Part shown: piece by piece, positions 18,410 through 27,465 of the stretch
How the letters are laid out: the number at the start of each line of letters is the position of its first letter
Numbering within the stretch: the stretch's first letter is position 1
Assembly (NCBI GenBank): GCA_027309085.1
Contig: DAIDDL010000024.1
Location: 1 to 64,000 of the forward strand
Source of the DNA: Sulfobacillus sp.
GTDB taxonomy: Bacteria; Bacillota; Sulfobacillia; Sulfobacillales; Sulfobacillaceae
Reading direction: 5' to 3'
DNA: 64,000 nucleotides
Notes under the pieces: model-generated
Database searches by the model: none
What the model saw: the letters and a program-made list of their open reading frames with translations, nothing else
What the model was told of the DNA's origin: nothing
Program-made: the position numbers and the translations under genes

Positions 18410-19362
18410 CAAAAGAGCCGTAAAACCCCTAGCTTCAGCTATGGGGATATAAGGCGCTCGCCGTCAGGGGAATTTTTGGTATTTACACACTAACCACTTG
18501 GCATATCCTATCTATATAGAAAGAAGGTGACGAATGTGTACTTGGCACAGAGTAACCAAATCAAGGGACTCGACAAAAGTGAATACGAAGCCTTGCGGGA
18601 AATGTGCCGGTATGCGAAGAATCTCTACAACGTTGGCTTGTATTCGAGCCAGTATTTCTTTGCGGAAGGACGGTATTTGCGCTACGAGTCGACCTATAGG
18701 GCCGTGAAGGATAACGAGAATTACGTTTTACTGCAAGCCGGTGTGAGCCAGCAAATTCTCAAAGTAGTCGACCGCTCATTCCGTTCCTTCTTTAACCTAC
18801 TCAAGAAGGCGAAGAAAGGCGAGTATCGCTTTCATGATGTGCGGACTCCGCACTATCTGGAGAAGGACGGCTACTTTCCACTGATTCTATCGACGAATGC
18901 GATTGTCATTAAAGACAGCTACTTGCAAGTCCCCATGTCGCGTGCGTTTCAACGATTGCACCCAGACTTGGAGCGAATCAAAATTCCCTTTCCGTCCCGT
19001 TTGGATGATAAAACCATCAAAGAAGTTCGCATCCTGCCGATTGAGAAAGCGCGGTTCTTCAAAGTGCAATTCGTCTATGACGTGAAGGAAGAACCACAAC
19101 CGACGTGGTCGGGAGACAAGGCCCTCGATAAACCGCAACAATCAAGTGCGAGACTACATGATGAAGTCGGTGCGGTACATTGCAAACTACTGCCTTACTG
19201 AACGCAGACGCGAACGGTGCCGCAAATATCCTTCGCAAAAGTAACCACAGACTCGATGTTGAGCGAGTGGCTAGGGGGCTTTTGGCGAACCCTTTGCGAG
19301 TAAAGCTGACGTAAGTCGGTTCCTCGCAAGAATCTCCCGGCTTTAGCCGTGGGGGGTGTCAA
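18410..19362 (+). mobile_element. Non-autonomous IS200/IS605-type element with deleted tnpB
   Basis: The left end follows TTAT (18406-18409) and carries a foldable stretch (AACCCCTAGCTTCAGCTATGGGG). The right end has the typical subterminal hairpin CTCCCGGCTTTAGCCGTGGGG just before GTGTCAA. No tnpA is present. The same left end, also preceded by TTAT, occurs on the other strand at 27707-27794, which supports the boundary. The 3' part of tnpB and the right end normally encode the guide RNA of TnpB nucleases; that part is retained here. It interrupts the AKR gene. Confidence 0.8.
18536..19314 (+). pseudogene. TnpB, internally deleted
   Basis: TnpB is the RNA-guided nuclease of IS605/IS607 elements. 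The N-terminal 190 residues (MYLAQSNQIKGLDKSEYEAL, LYNVGLYSSQYFF, QAGVSQQILKVVDRSFRSFF) are present from GTG 18536. Then come only short islands: a VRDYMMKSVRYIANYCL helix and the C-terminal DANGAANILRKSNHRL. The RuvC Asp/Glu segments and the zinc-finger CxxC pairs are lost through internal deletions. The protein is inactive, but the 3' end that specifies the guide RNA scaffold remains. Confidence 0.8.
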
Positions 19363-20028
19363 ACCAGATTCATTGCCCGCCGACATGGGTGATTGAACAA
19401 GGAGATGTCTTTGCCGTGTTGGACAGGCTCCAGCAAGAAGGCAAAATACGCTATTACGGAGTCAGCGTGGAAGCAGTGGATGAAGGGCTGCAGGCTTTGC
19501 GATATCCAGGCGTCCGGGCCTTGCAGGTGATCTTTAATATTTTCCGGAAGAAGCCGTTAGAGACCTTGTTTGTGCAGGCAGCGGCCCAAGGCGTGGGCAC
19601 CCGTTGGCCAGCGGGCTGCTTACGGGGAAGTTCTCGCTGACCATACGTTTCCTGCCGACGACCACCGGGCATTCAACCGCAACGGTGAACAGTTTAATGT
19701 GGGAGAAACATTTGCCGGCGTGCCCTTTGCGAAGGGCGTGGAACTGGCCAAAAAACTCGGGTGGATTGCTGAGACACGCGGAACAATGGCCCGCGCGGCC
19801 TTACGCTGGGTGATTGACAGTCCCGGGGTCACGTGTGCCATTCCCGGGTTTAAATCGGCGCAGCAAGTGGAAGACAATGTCCAGGCCTTGGACGTTCCCC
19901 ATTTCACGGCGGCCGAAGTGGCCAGACTCCACCAATTTTATCTTGAAGAAGTGGAACCGGTGATTCGCGGGCGTTATTAACCGAGCCGGTGCGCAAAAAA
20001 ATGTTTTCCAGAAGGGAATGAGGGGACA

Positions 20029-20826
20029 TTGACGGGAGTGCTTGACGGACAAGTGGCGGTGATTACAGGAGCCGGTGAGGGGATCGGGCGCGGTGTGGCC
20101 TTGGAATTGGCCCGTGCGGGAGCGGATATTTGCGTGAATGATATCCGCGACCCTGAAGAGGTCCAGCCTTTGCTGGCGGAACTGGAGTCCTTGGGGGTAC
20201 GTGCCTTGTACGTGCAGACAGACGTGAGAGAACGCCGGGGGCTTGAGGAGATGTCAGACCGCATTGAATCCCAGTGGGGCCCAGTGTCCATTGTGGTCTC
20301 CAATGCGGTCACAAGCCAGCGGCACACCCTGTTGGACACACCCTTGGAAGAACTGGTGCAAGCGGTTGATGTGGGCATCTACGGCGCCTTTCACCTGCTC
20401 CAAGTGTTCGCCAGCCGGATGGTTTCCCACAAGGTCCACGGATCCATTATCCAGATGACGTCGCCATGGGCTTACCTGCCATATGCGGGCGGAATGGATT
20501 ACCGGATTGTCAAATCTGCCCAGCACCAGATGGCGCTGTCACTGGCCACCGAGCTCATGTCCTACGGCATCCGGGTGAACGTGCTGGAGCCGGGCTGGGT
20601 TGAAACCGAGGGCGAGCACCGCTGGCACTCCGCAGAAAGCATGCGGCAGGCGTCGAAGACCTTGCCGCTGGGCCGACTGTGCACCCCGGAAGAGACAGGG
20701 CGGGCAGCTGTATATCTCTGCAGCGAACCCTATATTACCGGGACTCATCTTAAAATTGATGGTGGGTTGACACTGAATTACTACTCTGCAGCTGGCTTGG
20801 CGGGCACGAGGCCAGAGGACAGGTAG
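20029..20826 (+). CDS. Short-chain dehydrogenase/reductase
   Basis: SDR enzymes oxidise or reduce alcohols, ketones or sugars with NAD(P). The 265-residue product has the cofactor motif AVITGAGEGIGRGVALEL, an NDI strand and VVSNAVTSQ in place of the usual NNAG. The catalytic region is QMTSPWAYLPYAGGMDYRIVKSA (Ser, then Tyr-x3-Lys). RVNVLEPGWVETEGE and YLCSEPYITGTHLKIDGG complete the fold. TTG 20029 is tentative; GTG 20038 is an alternative. It is 48 bases after the broken AKR gene, probably the last gene of the lar unit. A sugar or polyol substrate is plausible but not shown. Confidence 0.85.
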   Translation: MTGVLDGQVAVITGAGEGIGRGVALELARAGADICVNDIRDPEEVQPLLAELESLGVRALYVQTDVRERRGLEEMSDRIESQWGPVSIVVSNAVTSQRHTLLDTPLEELVQAVDVGIYGAFHLLQVFASRMVSHKVHGSIIQMTSPWAYLPYAGGMDYRIVKSAQHQMALSLATELMSYGIRVNVLEPGWVETEGEHRWHSAESMRQASKTLPLGRLCTPEETGRAAVYLCSEPYITGTHLKIDGGLTLNYYSAAGLAGTRPEDR

Positions 20827-21166
20827 CGTGCGCTGCAGCGGATAGGAAGCGGTTGAGATTTTTTAGAAATCTTGCTGCTACACCCCGAACTATCTGAATT
20901 CTGCTCTTTGATCGCGGCATCCCTTGCGGTGACGCGAGGAATGTCGTGGGAAAAGTTCTGAAGCCCCCTGTGCCTTGAAGACGGAATGGTTCGTCAGGGC
21001 ACAGGGGCTTGTCGCCATGACGCGGCGGCGTCCAATGGCTGCAGGAGTTACGGCCACCGCATATTGCACAGAAACTTCCTATATATTTAATCAAGATGCC
21101 TATTGTGCCTCTCGACCCTATCCTCTAAATTATTCAATAATTCCAGTAAGAAAGGGAGTCGAGACC
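20827..21166. other. gabT leader with a long-loop hairpin and regulatory motif
   Basis: No gene is seen. Positions 20961-20974 pair with 20998-21010 (13 pairs, one bulged C) around a loop of 23 bases, which may be the end of the lar unit or a leader structure. A TTGCACA-type motif lies at 21064-21081. The gabT ribosome site AAAGGGAG lies at the right edge. Confidence 0.5.
21064..21081 (+). promoter_or_regulatory. TTGCACA-type motif upstream of gabT
   Basis: TTGCACAGAAACTTCCTA lies 85 bases before the gabT start. Very similar sequences lie upstream of both pucR-type genes and, in shorter form, of the peptide-binding lipoprotein gene. It is a candidate binding site for one of the PucR regulators. 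It could partly act as a -35 element. Confidence 0.5.
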
Positions 21167-22507
21167 ATGTCTATTCCAGGACCCCGCTCGAAGGAGCTTA
21201 TGCGCCGCCGGGAATCTGCAGTGCCGCGAGGCGTCAGCCATGCCACACCTATTTTTGTGGAGCGCGCCGAAGGGTCCCGCATCTGGGATGTGGACGGCAA
21301 TGAGTATCTGGATTTCGCTGGCGGCATCGGGGTGCAAAATTTAGGACACCGGCCAGACTTTGTGCTACAGGCAATACGCCAGCAGTTGGATCGATATCTT
21401 CACACCTCGGTCAATGTCTTGCCTTATGAGCCATATATCGCCTTAGCCGAACGCCTTGCCGCTATCACTCCGGGATCTTGGGCGAAGAAAGTGCTTTTTA
21501 TCAATTCGGGAGCTGAAGCTGTTGAGAATGCTGTAAAAATCGCGCGCAGCTATACCGGCAGACCTGCCATTGTGGCTTTCACCTACGGATTTCACGGCCG
21601 GACCCTGCTGACCATGACTCTCACCGGCAAAGCGAAGCCTTACCGCGCCGGGTTTGGTCCCATGGCTCCAGAAATCTACCACATTCCCTACCCGTACCCC
21701 TATCGCGACCCGATCGGCGGCCAGCCCGGCTACGGGCGGATTGCCGCTGAGCGCCTGCTGGAACTCTTCCGCACGGAAATTCCAGCTGAGCAAGTGGCGG
21801 GAGTCATCGTCGAGCCAGTGGCGGGAGAGGGCGGCTTTATTGTGCCCCCTGCAGACTTTTTGCCGCGGCTGCGCGAGATTACCGCACAGCACGGAATCCT
21901 GTTAATCGCTGATGAAATTCAATCGGGGTTTGGGCGGACAGGAAAACTGTTTGCATGCGAACACACGGGCGTCGAACCGGATTTAATGACTGTGGCAAAA
22001 TCCTTGGCGGCTGGGCTTCCCCTGTCCGCAGTGGTTGGGCGCGCGGAGATTATGGATGCGCCCCCCGTGGGAGGGTTAGGGGGTACCTACGGCGGGAATC
22101 CCTTGGCTCTCGCCGCCGCATTGGCCGTCGTAGAGGCATTTGAGAAAAACCCCCGGTGGCTTGAACGCGCTGAACGTATGGGACAAAGGGTTCAAGCGCG
22201 ATTCCAATCATTCCATGACCGCTATGAGATTGTCGGGGAGGCGCGGGGGTTAGGACCCATGGCGGCTTTGGAACTGGTAGAGTCGCGAGAGTCGCGAGTG
22301 CCGTCGGCACTGGCGGCAGAACATTTTGCCACCTATGCTTATAAACATGGACTGATTGTCATGCGGGCGGGAATGGACAATCACGTCATCCGTACGCTTA
22401 TGCCCCTTTCGACAAGTGACGGCGAGCTGGACAAAGGCTTGCAGATTATGGATGAGGCTTTGACTTACGCCTCGCGCCAGGTTCAAGCCGCCATGCCTCA
22501 GAGTTAA
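21167..22507 (+). CDS. gabT: 4-aminobutyrate aminotransferase
   Basis: GabT moves the amino group of GABA to 2-oxoglutarate, giving succinic semialdehyde. The 446-residue class III aminotransferase has VDGNEYLDFAGGIGVQNLG, FINSGAEAVENAVKIARSYT, FTYGFHGRTLLTMTLTGK, VAGVIVEPVAGEGGF, ADEIQSGFGRTGKLF, and the PLP Lys in VAKSLAAGLPLSAVVG at about residue 278. A Gly-rich SYG/TYGGNPLA segment follows. ATG 21167 follows AAAGGGAG. An APC permease gene comes next, 221 bases on, which fits uptake and use of GABA or a similar amine. Valerate or lysine-derived omega-amino acids are other possible substrates. Confidence 0.88.
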   Translation: MSIPGPRSKELMRRRESAVPRGVSHATPIFVERAEGSRIWDVDGNEYLDFAGGIGVQNLGHRPDFVLQAIRQQLDRYLHTSVNVLPYEPYIALAERLAAITPGSWAKKVLFINSGAEAVENAVKIARSYTGRPAIVAFTYGFHGRTLLTMTLTGKAKPYRAGFGPMAPEIYHIPYPYPYRDPIGGQPGYGRIAAERLLELFRTEIPAEQVAGVIVEPVAGEGGFIVPPADFLPRLREITAQHGILLIADEIQSGFGRTGKLFACEHTGVEPDLMTVAKSLAAGLPLSAVVGRAEIMDAPPVGGLGGTYGGNPLALAAALAVVEAFEKNPRWLERAERMGQRVQARFQSFHDRYEIVGEARGLGPMAALELVESRESRVPSALAAEHFATYAYKHGLIVMRAGMDNHVIRTLMPLSTSDGELDKGLQIMDEALTYASRQVQAAMPQS

Positions 22508-22728
22508 ACGCCCCATTGGCAGTGAGTGGCGGGCTTCTCTTCTCCTCGTTCGGCGGCCTTCTTGTCGAAGAGACCGCCCGGGGAGGGCAGAAGTCTAAAG
22601 GAAGGCTACCATGCTTTGTGAGCACCCTGCTGGCCATTTTGCCTTGCATCCTTCCCGAGGACTTGGTCTTGATCCACCCCATTTCAGCGGGTCCATCTTT
22701 CAGCGATTATGGTAAGGGAGGCGTTCTC

Positions 22729-24147
22729 ATGAAACGAACTGAGCCAACATCTCGCCACAGACCTGTGGGACGGTTGAATAAAAACACGCTGACCACGGCT
22801 GACACTACTGCCGTGTCCCTGGCGAATACGGCGCCAGCGATGAGTTTTTTCTTTTCTTTTGCCACTATCGCCGCAGCCGCCGGCGTGGCCAGCCCTTTAG
22901 CCATTGTCGTCGCGGCCATCGTCATCCTCTTGAAGATCAATAGCCTGGTGGAATTTACGCGGGTCACCCCTAGCACGGGATCCTATATTTCGTATATTGG
23001 AAAGACCTTCGGAGCTATTCCTGGAGTGATGGCCGCATGGGCCCTGGGATTCGGCTTTATTGTTGCGGTAGGCTTTGTGATCGCTGTCTTAGGTGGGTGG
23101 ACAGCTCTGATTTTAAGCCAGTTTCTTCATGTCGTCGTCCCCTGGGAGATTATTTCGGTTGTTCTGGTCCTGTTTGTCGCATTCCTAGTCTACCGCGGGG
23201 TGAAGATCTCCACCAGGTGGGCGGTGGCGATGTTTGCCTTTGAGCTGCTGCTGATCCTTGTGAGCATGATCGCAATTGTGGTCACGCACCTACACGATCT
23301 GTCCTTCAGCAGTTTTAATCCGGCTCACATCAAAAATGGGCTAGCGGGAATTGGGTTGGCCTTTCCCTTAGCGGTCTTCTTGTTTATTGGTGTCGGTAAT
23401 CCCGGAGCTATGGTGGAAGAAACCAAAAATCCCCGCCACGCAGTGCCTATCGCGATTTACACGGCCACTGTCTTTGTGACCGTGGTGTATCTCTTGATGG
23501 CATGGACCACATCGATTGCTTTTCATGACCATGCTGCCCTCATTGCTAATCAGTCGGTGCCGTTTGTCGCCGCCGCGACTAAGGCGCTGGGCCCCTTCGC
23601 CATTCTCGTCTATCTAGCGGGACTCACCAGCACATTCGCCTCGCTGATCGGGGCGACAAATGCGCAGGCGCGGATGATTTTTAGTGCGGGCCGCGAAGGA
23701 CTGCTGCCATCCGTGTTGGGCCGTGTCAGCCGACACGGGACCCCGGCTGTCGCGATCTTTGTGTACTTGGGCGTCTCGCTCGTCATGACTCTCATTTGGG
23801 TCAGTCACGGATCGCCGCTCGCCGTCGCTGGCGTCATTGCCACCCTGGGCACGATTCCTGTTGCGCTGGTGTATCTGGTGCTCAATATCGCCTTGCCGGT
23901 CTATTATTTGCGTGAGGCCCGCGCGCAATTCTCGTGGGTGCGCCACCTAATTATTCCGGTCGGTGGCACAATTGCCCTCATTTTGCCTTTGTGGGGACTG
24001 ATTGAGCCGGGTCAGCCCGCACCGTTCAATGAATTCCCGTGGATTGTCCTAGGGATGCTGGTCCTGGCGTTTGTCTATGGACTCATCCGCCGGAGGCAAA
24101 TTCCCGACCTGGCTGACCGCGTGGGAAGCATTATTGCAGACGAGTGA
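22729..24147 (+). CDS. APC-family amino acid/amine permease
   Basis: APC transporters bring in amino acids or amines by proton or cation coupling. The 472-residue product has about 12 hydrophobic helices. It starts with RLNKNTLTTADTTAVSLANT and TM1 (APAMSFFFSFATIAAAAGVA). The GNPGAMVEETKNPRHAVP segment after TM6 is typical of the family, as is ARMIFSAGREGLLP after TM8. ATG 22729 follows AAGGGAGG. Placement behind gabT suggests GABA or a related omega-amino acid as substrate. Confidence 0.88.
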   Translation: MKRTEPTSRHRPVGRLNKNTLTTADTTAVSLANTAPAMSFFFSFATIAAAAGVASPLAIVVAAIVILLKINSLVEFTRVTPSTGSYISYIGKTFGAIPGVMAAWALGFGFIVAVGFVIAVLGGWTALILSQFLHVVVPWEIISVVLVLFVAFLVYRGVKISTRWAVAMFAFELLLILVSMIAIVVTHLHDLSFSSFNPAHIKNGLAGIGLAFPLAVFLFIGVGNPGAMVEETKNPRHAVPIAIYTATVFVTVVYLLMAWTTSIAFHDHAALIANQSVPFVAAATKALGPFAILVYLAGLTSTFASLIGATNAQARMIFSAGREGLLPSVLGRVSRHGTPAVAIFVYLGVSLVMTLIWVSHGSPLAVAGVIATLGTIPVALVYLVLNIALPVYYLREARAQFSWVRHLIIPVGGTIALILPLWGLIEPGQPAPFNEFPWIVLGMLVLAFVYGLIRRRQIPDLADRVGSIIADE

Positions 24148-24229
24148 CACAGGAACAAGAAAACCATGGCCTGTGGTGGGGACTGGGTGTCATGGGCGGT
24201 GGGGCTGGTTCGAAATTGAATGGGAGCGG

Positions 24230-25693
24230 TTACCAATCGCTTAGCGATTCGCTGCTGAGTGCGTGCAGGTGGTGCCATGACCACGTTAGCTCCAACTGCG
24301 ACAGAAACTCATTGGTTAGCGGCCTTTGCAGACAGGTTTCCAGACGGCTGATGCGGCTGCGCAGCGTATTGCGGTGAATGCCCAGGCTCCGTGCGGCACC
24401 GGTTAGGGAGCCCCGGTAGGCTATGAGCTGCTGCAGTGTCGTACGCAGCGCAGCATCATCAATCTTCTGCCAGGTCAAACGAAAGAATTCCTCCATGACC
24501 GGCGCCGGCAGAGACTGCAGAGCGCGGTAAAAGAGAAGGTCCTGAGCGGGAGTGACATGGCCTATAGGGGCAAATTCGCACAGGTGGCGCAAAGAGTCGA
24601 ATGTCCGGGCGGTATCTTGGAGAATCAGCGGTTCTGACAGCACCCCCCGTGTCCAGGAAAATTGCCGGCGCCACTCGGCCAGTGCGCTCTCAAGCTCCGA
24701 CAAGTTGGGACGCGGGGGTTTAAGCGCGACGGCCCAGAACCGGCCAGAGGCAGTGACAACGGGATTAAAGGATTTGAGTGCGGTGCTGAGCCATTGATGA
24801 TGCTGATCCTCTTCGAGAGGGTCAAAGTCCTCATGCGGCTCTTCTTTTGACAAGACAAGAAGGGAGTAGGGCGTGTCGGGATGCAGTCCCAGTAGATCTG
24901 CCCGCTTCACCGAGAGGCCTGCCGTGGGCGCCATTCCTTCTAGCAGGGCATCAAACAACGATGACCGGAGGCGCCGCTCCGTATCGCTTTTTACCTGATT
25001 TTTCATCAGCCGCATGGCGGCCAGCAACGCGGCATGCTCGAGGGCCTGGTAGCGGTACGGATCGCTTCGAATCTGAGCGGGGAAAGCGAGGTAGTAGACG
25101 ACGTCGTCAGCGCTCAGAACGGGGACTCTCGCCGCCGGCGGGTCAAATTGTCCGGCGCTAACCAGACAGTGACCCGCTGAATCTTCAAGCAGGAGGGGCG
25201 TTTGCAAAGCGGATGACACCTCACGCAGAAAATCGCTAAGGCTGCGGGAGTGAACTGCCTGGCGGGCAAATTGATATTGCCACTGTTGAAGGCGCTGCAG
25301 CTTATCCAGATACGAAGAAATCACTAATGCATGAATGCTTTCACTGATCCGCATAAAAGGCTGAGACCACGGCACGGTGATGAGGGGGAATTGGTGAGCT
25401 TCGGCTGCTGCGATAGCCTCGTCCGGCAAACTGACCATGTAAGGGCCGAGAGCACACAACAACCCTGCCACCTGTTGCTGGTCCAAACGCTCAATGAGCC
25501 GGGGCCACTTGGGATAACCGCTCAGCTGCTGGCCTGTCGTCAGAATCAGCATATGAGCATCGGCCCATGGACTCATGTCAGACAGATCGATCACGTGGGC
25601 CAATTTTACCAAGCGGCTGAGTCCTTGCTGCCCGGCAATTACCTTGCAGGCACTCAGATCGGGCAGATCCAGGCAATTCGCCACGGTCACCAT
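24230..25693 (-). CDS. PucR-family transcriptional regulator
   Basis: PucR-type regulators sense nitrogen-compound metabolites and bind DNA through a C-terminal helix-turn-helix. The 487-residue product has an N-terminal PucR domain (CLDLPDLSACKVIAGQQG, AHVIDLSDMSPWADAHML, DEAIAAAEAHQFPLITVPWS). A GAF-like middle follows, then the terminal HTH (LIAYRGSLTGAARSLGIHRN, TLRSRISRLE). I start at ATG 25693, since the earlier ATG at 25708 overlaps the ribosome site GGGAGG. It is read away from the PaiB-like gene, converges on the permease gene, and has a TTGCACA-type motif 32 bases upstream. It probably controls the adjacent gabT unit. Confidence 0.88.
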   Translation of the reverse strand: MVTVANCLDLPDLSACKVIAGQQGLSRLVKLAHVIDLSDMSPWADAHMLILTTGQQLSGYPKWPRLIERLDQQQVAGLLCALGPYMVSLPDEAIAAAEAHQFPLITVPWSQPFMRISESIHALVISSYLDKLQRLQQWQYQFARQAVHSRSLSDFLREVSSALQTPLLLEDSAGHCLVSAGQFDPPAARVPVLSADDVVYYLAFPAQIRSDPYRYQALEHAALLAAMRLMKNQVKSDTERRLRSSLFDALLEGMAPTAGLSVKRADLLGLHPDTPYSLLVLSKEEPHEDFDPLEEDQHHQWLSTALKSFNPVVTASGRFWAVALKPPRPNLSELESALAEWRRQFSWTRGVLSEPLILQDTARTFDSLRHLCEFAPIGHVTPAQDLLFYRALQSLPAPVMEEFFRLTWQKIDDAALRTTLQQLIAYRGSLTGAARSLGIHRNTLRSRISRLETCLQRPLTNEFLSQLELTWSWHHLHALSSESLSDW

Positions 25694-26086
25694 GAGCAAT
25701 CCTCCCATTTTGCGATATATGCAAGTTGCACAGAAATTCTAGCATAGACGTTATATTTTGCCCATAGGAGGTTCGCCCGCTCCTGATTACACTACACTTA
25801 GCGGGTAACTGCTTTGCTTAGGCGGTAGTTCTACACTGAGCAGAACAGCGTCCTCTCATCGCTGTTGCGCGTGGCACGGCTTGGCAGGAATGGCCCGGGG
25901 ATGTTTTATCGCGTCCTTGAGGTGCTCCTGCCATGTCCTGCGCTTACAGTGGTGAGTAGATAAGGGCAATGACGTTGGCGGACACGCTATCCTCCGTGTT
26001 GTCTAGCCCGTGCCCATCTGCAAGACAGTGCGATTGGCCACCCGTACGGGCGATTGTGATGAGTTGAAAAGAAAGGGAAGAGACGA
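25694..26086. other. Divergent promoter region
   Basis: This region separates the leftward pucR-type gene from the rightward PaiB-like gene. It holds the regulatory motif at 25726-25741, a small TGCAA-G-TTGCA dyad at 25720-25730, and an AT-rich patch (TTATATTTT) near 25750. No coding frame is supported. Confidence 0.5.
25726..25741 (+). promoter_or_regulatory. TTGCACA-type motif upstream of first pucR gene
   Basis: TTGCACAGAAATTCTA matches the motif at the second pucR-type gene (TTGCACAAATTTTCTA) at 13 of 16 positions and sits a similar distance from the start codon. Read on the - strand it contains TAGAAT, a possible -10 box, so a bound regulator could affect its own promoter. Confidence 0.5.
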
Positions 26087-26701
26087 ATGTATATTCCATC
26101 ATCATTCGCGATGGGAACCACTGCGCAGATGGTGCAGTTTGTGCGGAATAACAGTTTCGGGATCCTGTTTTCCTACATTGGTCAGCCCATGGCTACCCAC
26201 CTGCCTTTTATCATTGAAGAATCTCCGGGACGCCTTCCAATTTTGCGAGGCCATTTTGCCAAAGCCAATCCGCATTGGCGGCGACTTTGGGAAACGGAGG
26301 TCTTGGTGGTCTTTTCCGGACCGCATTCCTACATTTCTCCCACGTGGTACCAGAGGGCTCCAGCAGTGCCCACATGGAACTACGCAGCCGTGCATATCAG
26401 AGGACGCTGCACTATGCTTACGGACACATCGGAGCTCCACATCCTCCTGACGCAGATGATGCACTTCTATGAACCTGATGCGGCTGTGGACGACTTCCCT
26501 GACAGCGGCTTTTATGCCAAGATGGCTCAGGCTGTAGTGGGATTCAACATCGAAATTACCCAAATGGACGGGGCACTAAAAATGAGCCAAAACCGGTCGG
26601 TGGAAGATGTCCAAGGCGTAATGCAACAACTGCGGCGGTCGCCGCGTCAGGTGGATCATGAGGTGGCTGAATTAATGGACAGGGAGTTACACCATAGGTA
26701 G
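26087..26701 (+). CDS. PaiB-like FMN-binding protein
   Basis: PaiB-family proteins are small split-barrel flavin-binding proteins. In Bacillus subtilis PaiB is linked to negative control of sporulation and protease genes, and other members may be oxidoreductases. The 204-residue product has MYIPSSFAMGTTAQMVQFVR, YIGQPMATHLPFIIEE, LVVFSGPHSYISPTWYQ, VPTWNYAAVHIRG, and GFNIEITQMDGALKMSQNR, which match the family from end to end. AAAGGGAAGAG precedes the ATG. It is divergent from the pucR-type gene. PaiA/PaiB are associated with polyamine acetylation in Bacillus, which suits the surrounding amine genes. Confidence 0.85.
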   Translation: MYIPSSFAMGTTAQMVQFVRNNSFGILFSYIGQPMATHLPFIIEESPGRLPILRGHFAKANPHWRRLWETEVLVVFSGPHSYISPTWYQRAPAVPTWNYAAVHIRGRCTMLTDTSELHILLTQMMHFYEPDAAVDDFPDSGFYAKMAQAVVGFNIEITQMDGALKMSQNRSVEDVQGVMQQLRRSPRQVDHEVAELMDRELHHR

Positions 26702-26728
26702 CAGTAAAGTGGCGATTAGTGTATCAGG

Positions 26729-27225
26729 ATGGCTATAAAGAACACGATGACTGTTGCTCAGGTTGCCAAGATATTAGAGGTGACGGTGAAATCGTCCAGC
26801 GCCGGGATCGCGAAGGTCGTTTGAAGCCGGCGGGTCGCGTATGGCCGTGTGAGTAGCAGAGTCAACGCTCCGATCAGAAAAAACAGCGTCGTGTTCTGGA
26901 GGAGTTTGGCGTGGCACCGGACTCGCCCATGTCGAGTTTGTCGAAGAAGTGGGCGGCGGCATGAACTTTGGCCGTAAAGAATTTCTGGCGTTGATGGATG
27001 CCGTCGATACCGGGCAGGTCGACACCCTGATTGTGGCATATCGCTCGGCTCACACGGTTTGTCTACGAATGGTTCGCACATTGTTGTCAGCAGCATGCTT
27101 GTGAGATTATGGTACTCCATCAAACATCTATCCCCCGAGGAAGAACTGGTGCAAGACTGACTGACAAGTACGCACGTGTTTTCAGCCCGATAGTATGGAC
27201 TGCGGAACTATCGCAATAGTTTAAA
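26729..27225 (+). pseudogene. IS607-type serine recombinase TnpA, degraded
   Basis: IS607 TnpA is a small serine recombinase with a MerR-like DNA-binding domain. In pieces and over several frames I read MTVAQVAKILEVTVKS, then RRDREGRLKPAGR, RRVLEEFGVA, and GMNFGRKEFLALMDAVDTGQ followed by VDTLIVAYR. Then come YEWFAHCCQQHACEIMVL and GLRNYRNSL. The first frameshift is near 26790, stop codons are present, and a short piece of the catalytic N-terminus is missing. The order and spacing are those of IS607 TnpA. A tnpB start follows at once, as in intact IS607 elements. Confidence 0.8.
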
Positions 27226-27239
27226 GGACGTTGGCGCAC

Positions 27240-27331
27240 GAGATCCGGCTCAATCCGATCAAATCCAGAACTTTAAACAAGCGGCCGGGACGACGCGGAT
27301 GGTCTGGAATTGGGCGCTGGATGCATTGTAG
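27240..27331 (+). pseudogene. IS607-type TnpB, N-terminal stub
   Basis: Directly after the tnpA remnant the frame reads DQIQNFKQAAGTTRMVWNWA, the typical start of TnpB proteins, and stops at 27331. An indel lies just before it, in the RLNP segment. The rest of tnpB is gone. Confidence 0.65.
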
Positions 27332-27465
27332 CATTCGAAGACTCTCCGTTCTGATGGACTTATCTAAGTCTGATGATCACTGATCAACTCGGGCCATCTT
27401 CTTGCTTCATCATGCCATCGCTTCTTAGGGCTAGCGCCGGTCGTCCACGGGAGGGCACTCCACAA

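Larger units (their letters stand above)
18128..19980 (+). pseudogene. Aldo/keto reductase split by a TnpB-type element and frameshifted
   Basis: The first part (MEYRQLGKTDLTVSALSFGT, LFDTADVYGDGHAEELLG, VAIATKFGRSGDW) ends near 18405. After the inserted element, the frame resumes at about 19365 with QIHCPPTWVIEQGDVFAVLD. About 22 residues that normally lie between these points are missing, so the insertion removed target sequence. Further lesions follow near 19590 and 19650, where PLASGLLTGKFSL and then PADDHRAFNRNGEQFNVGE appear in other frames. The end (VIDSPGVTCAIPGFKSAQQV) is intact. The start lies 2 bases after larC and has a good ribosome site, so it was the fifth gene of the lar unit. 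It cannot make an active reductase. Confidence 0.85.

Noticed and set aside
26758-27123. 121-residue leftward ORF
   Set aside because: It is antisense to the IS607 tnpA remnant, whose pieces are recognisable on the + strand.
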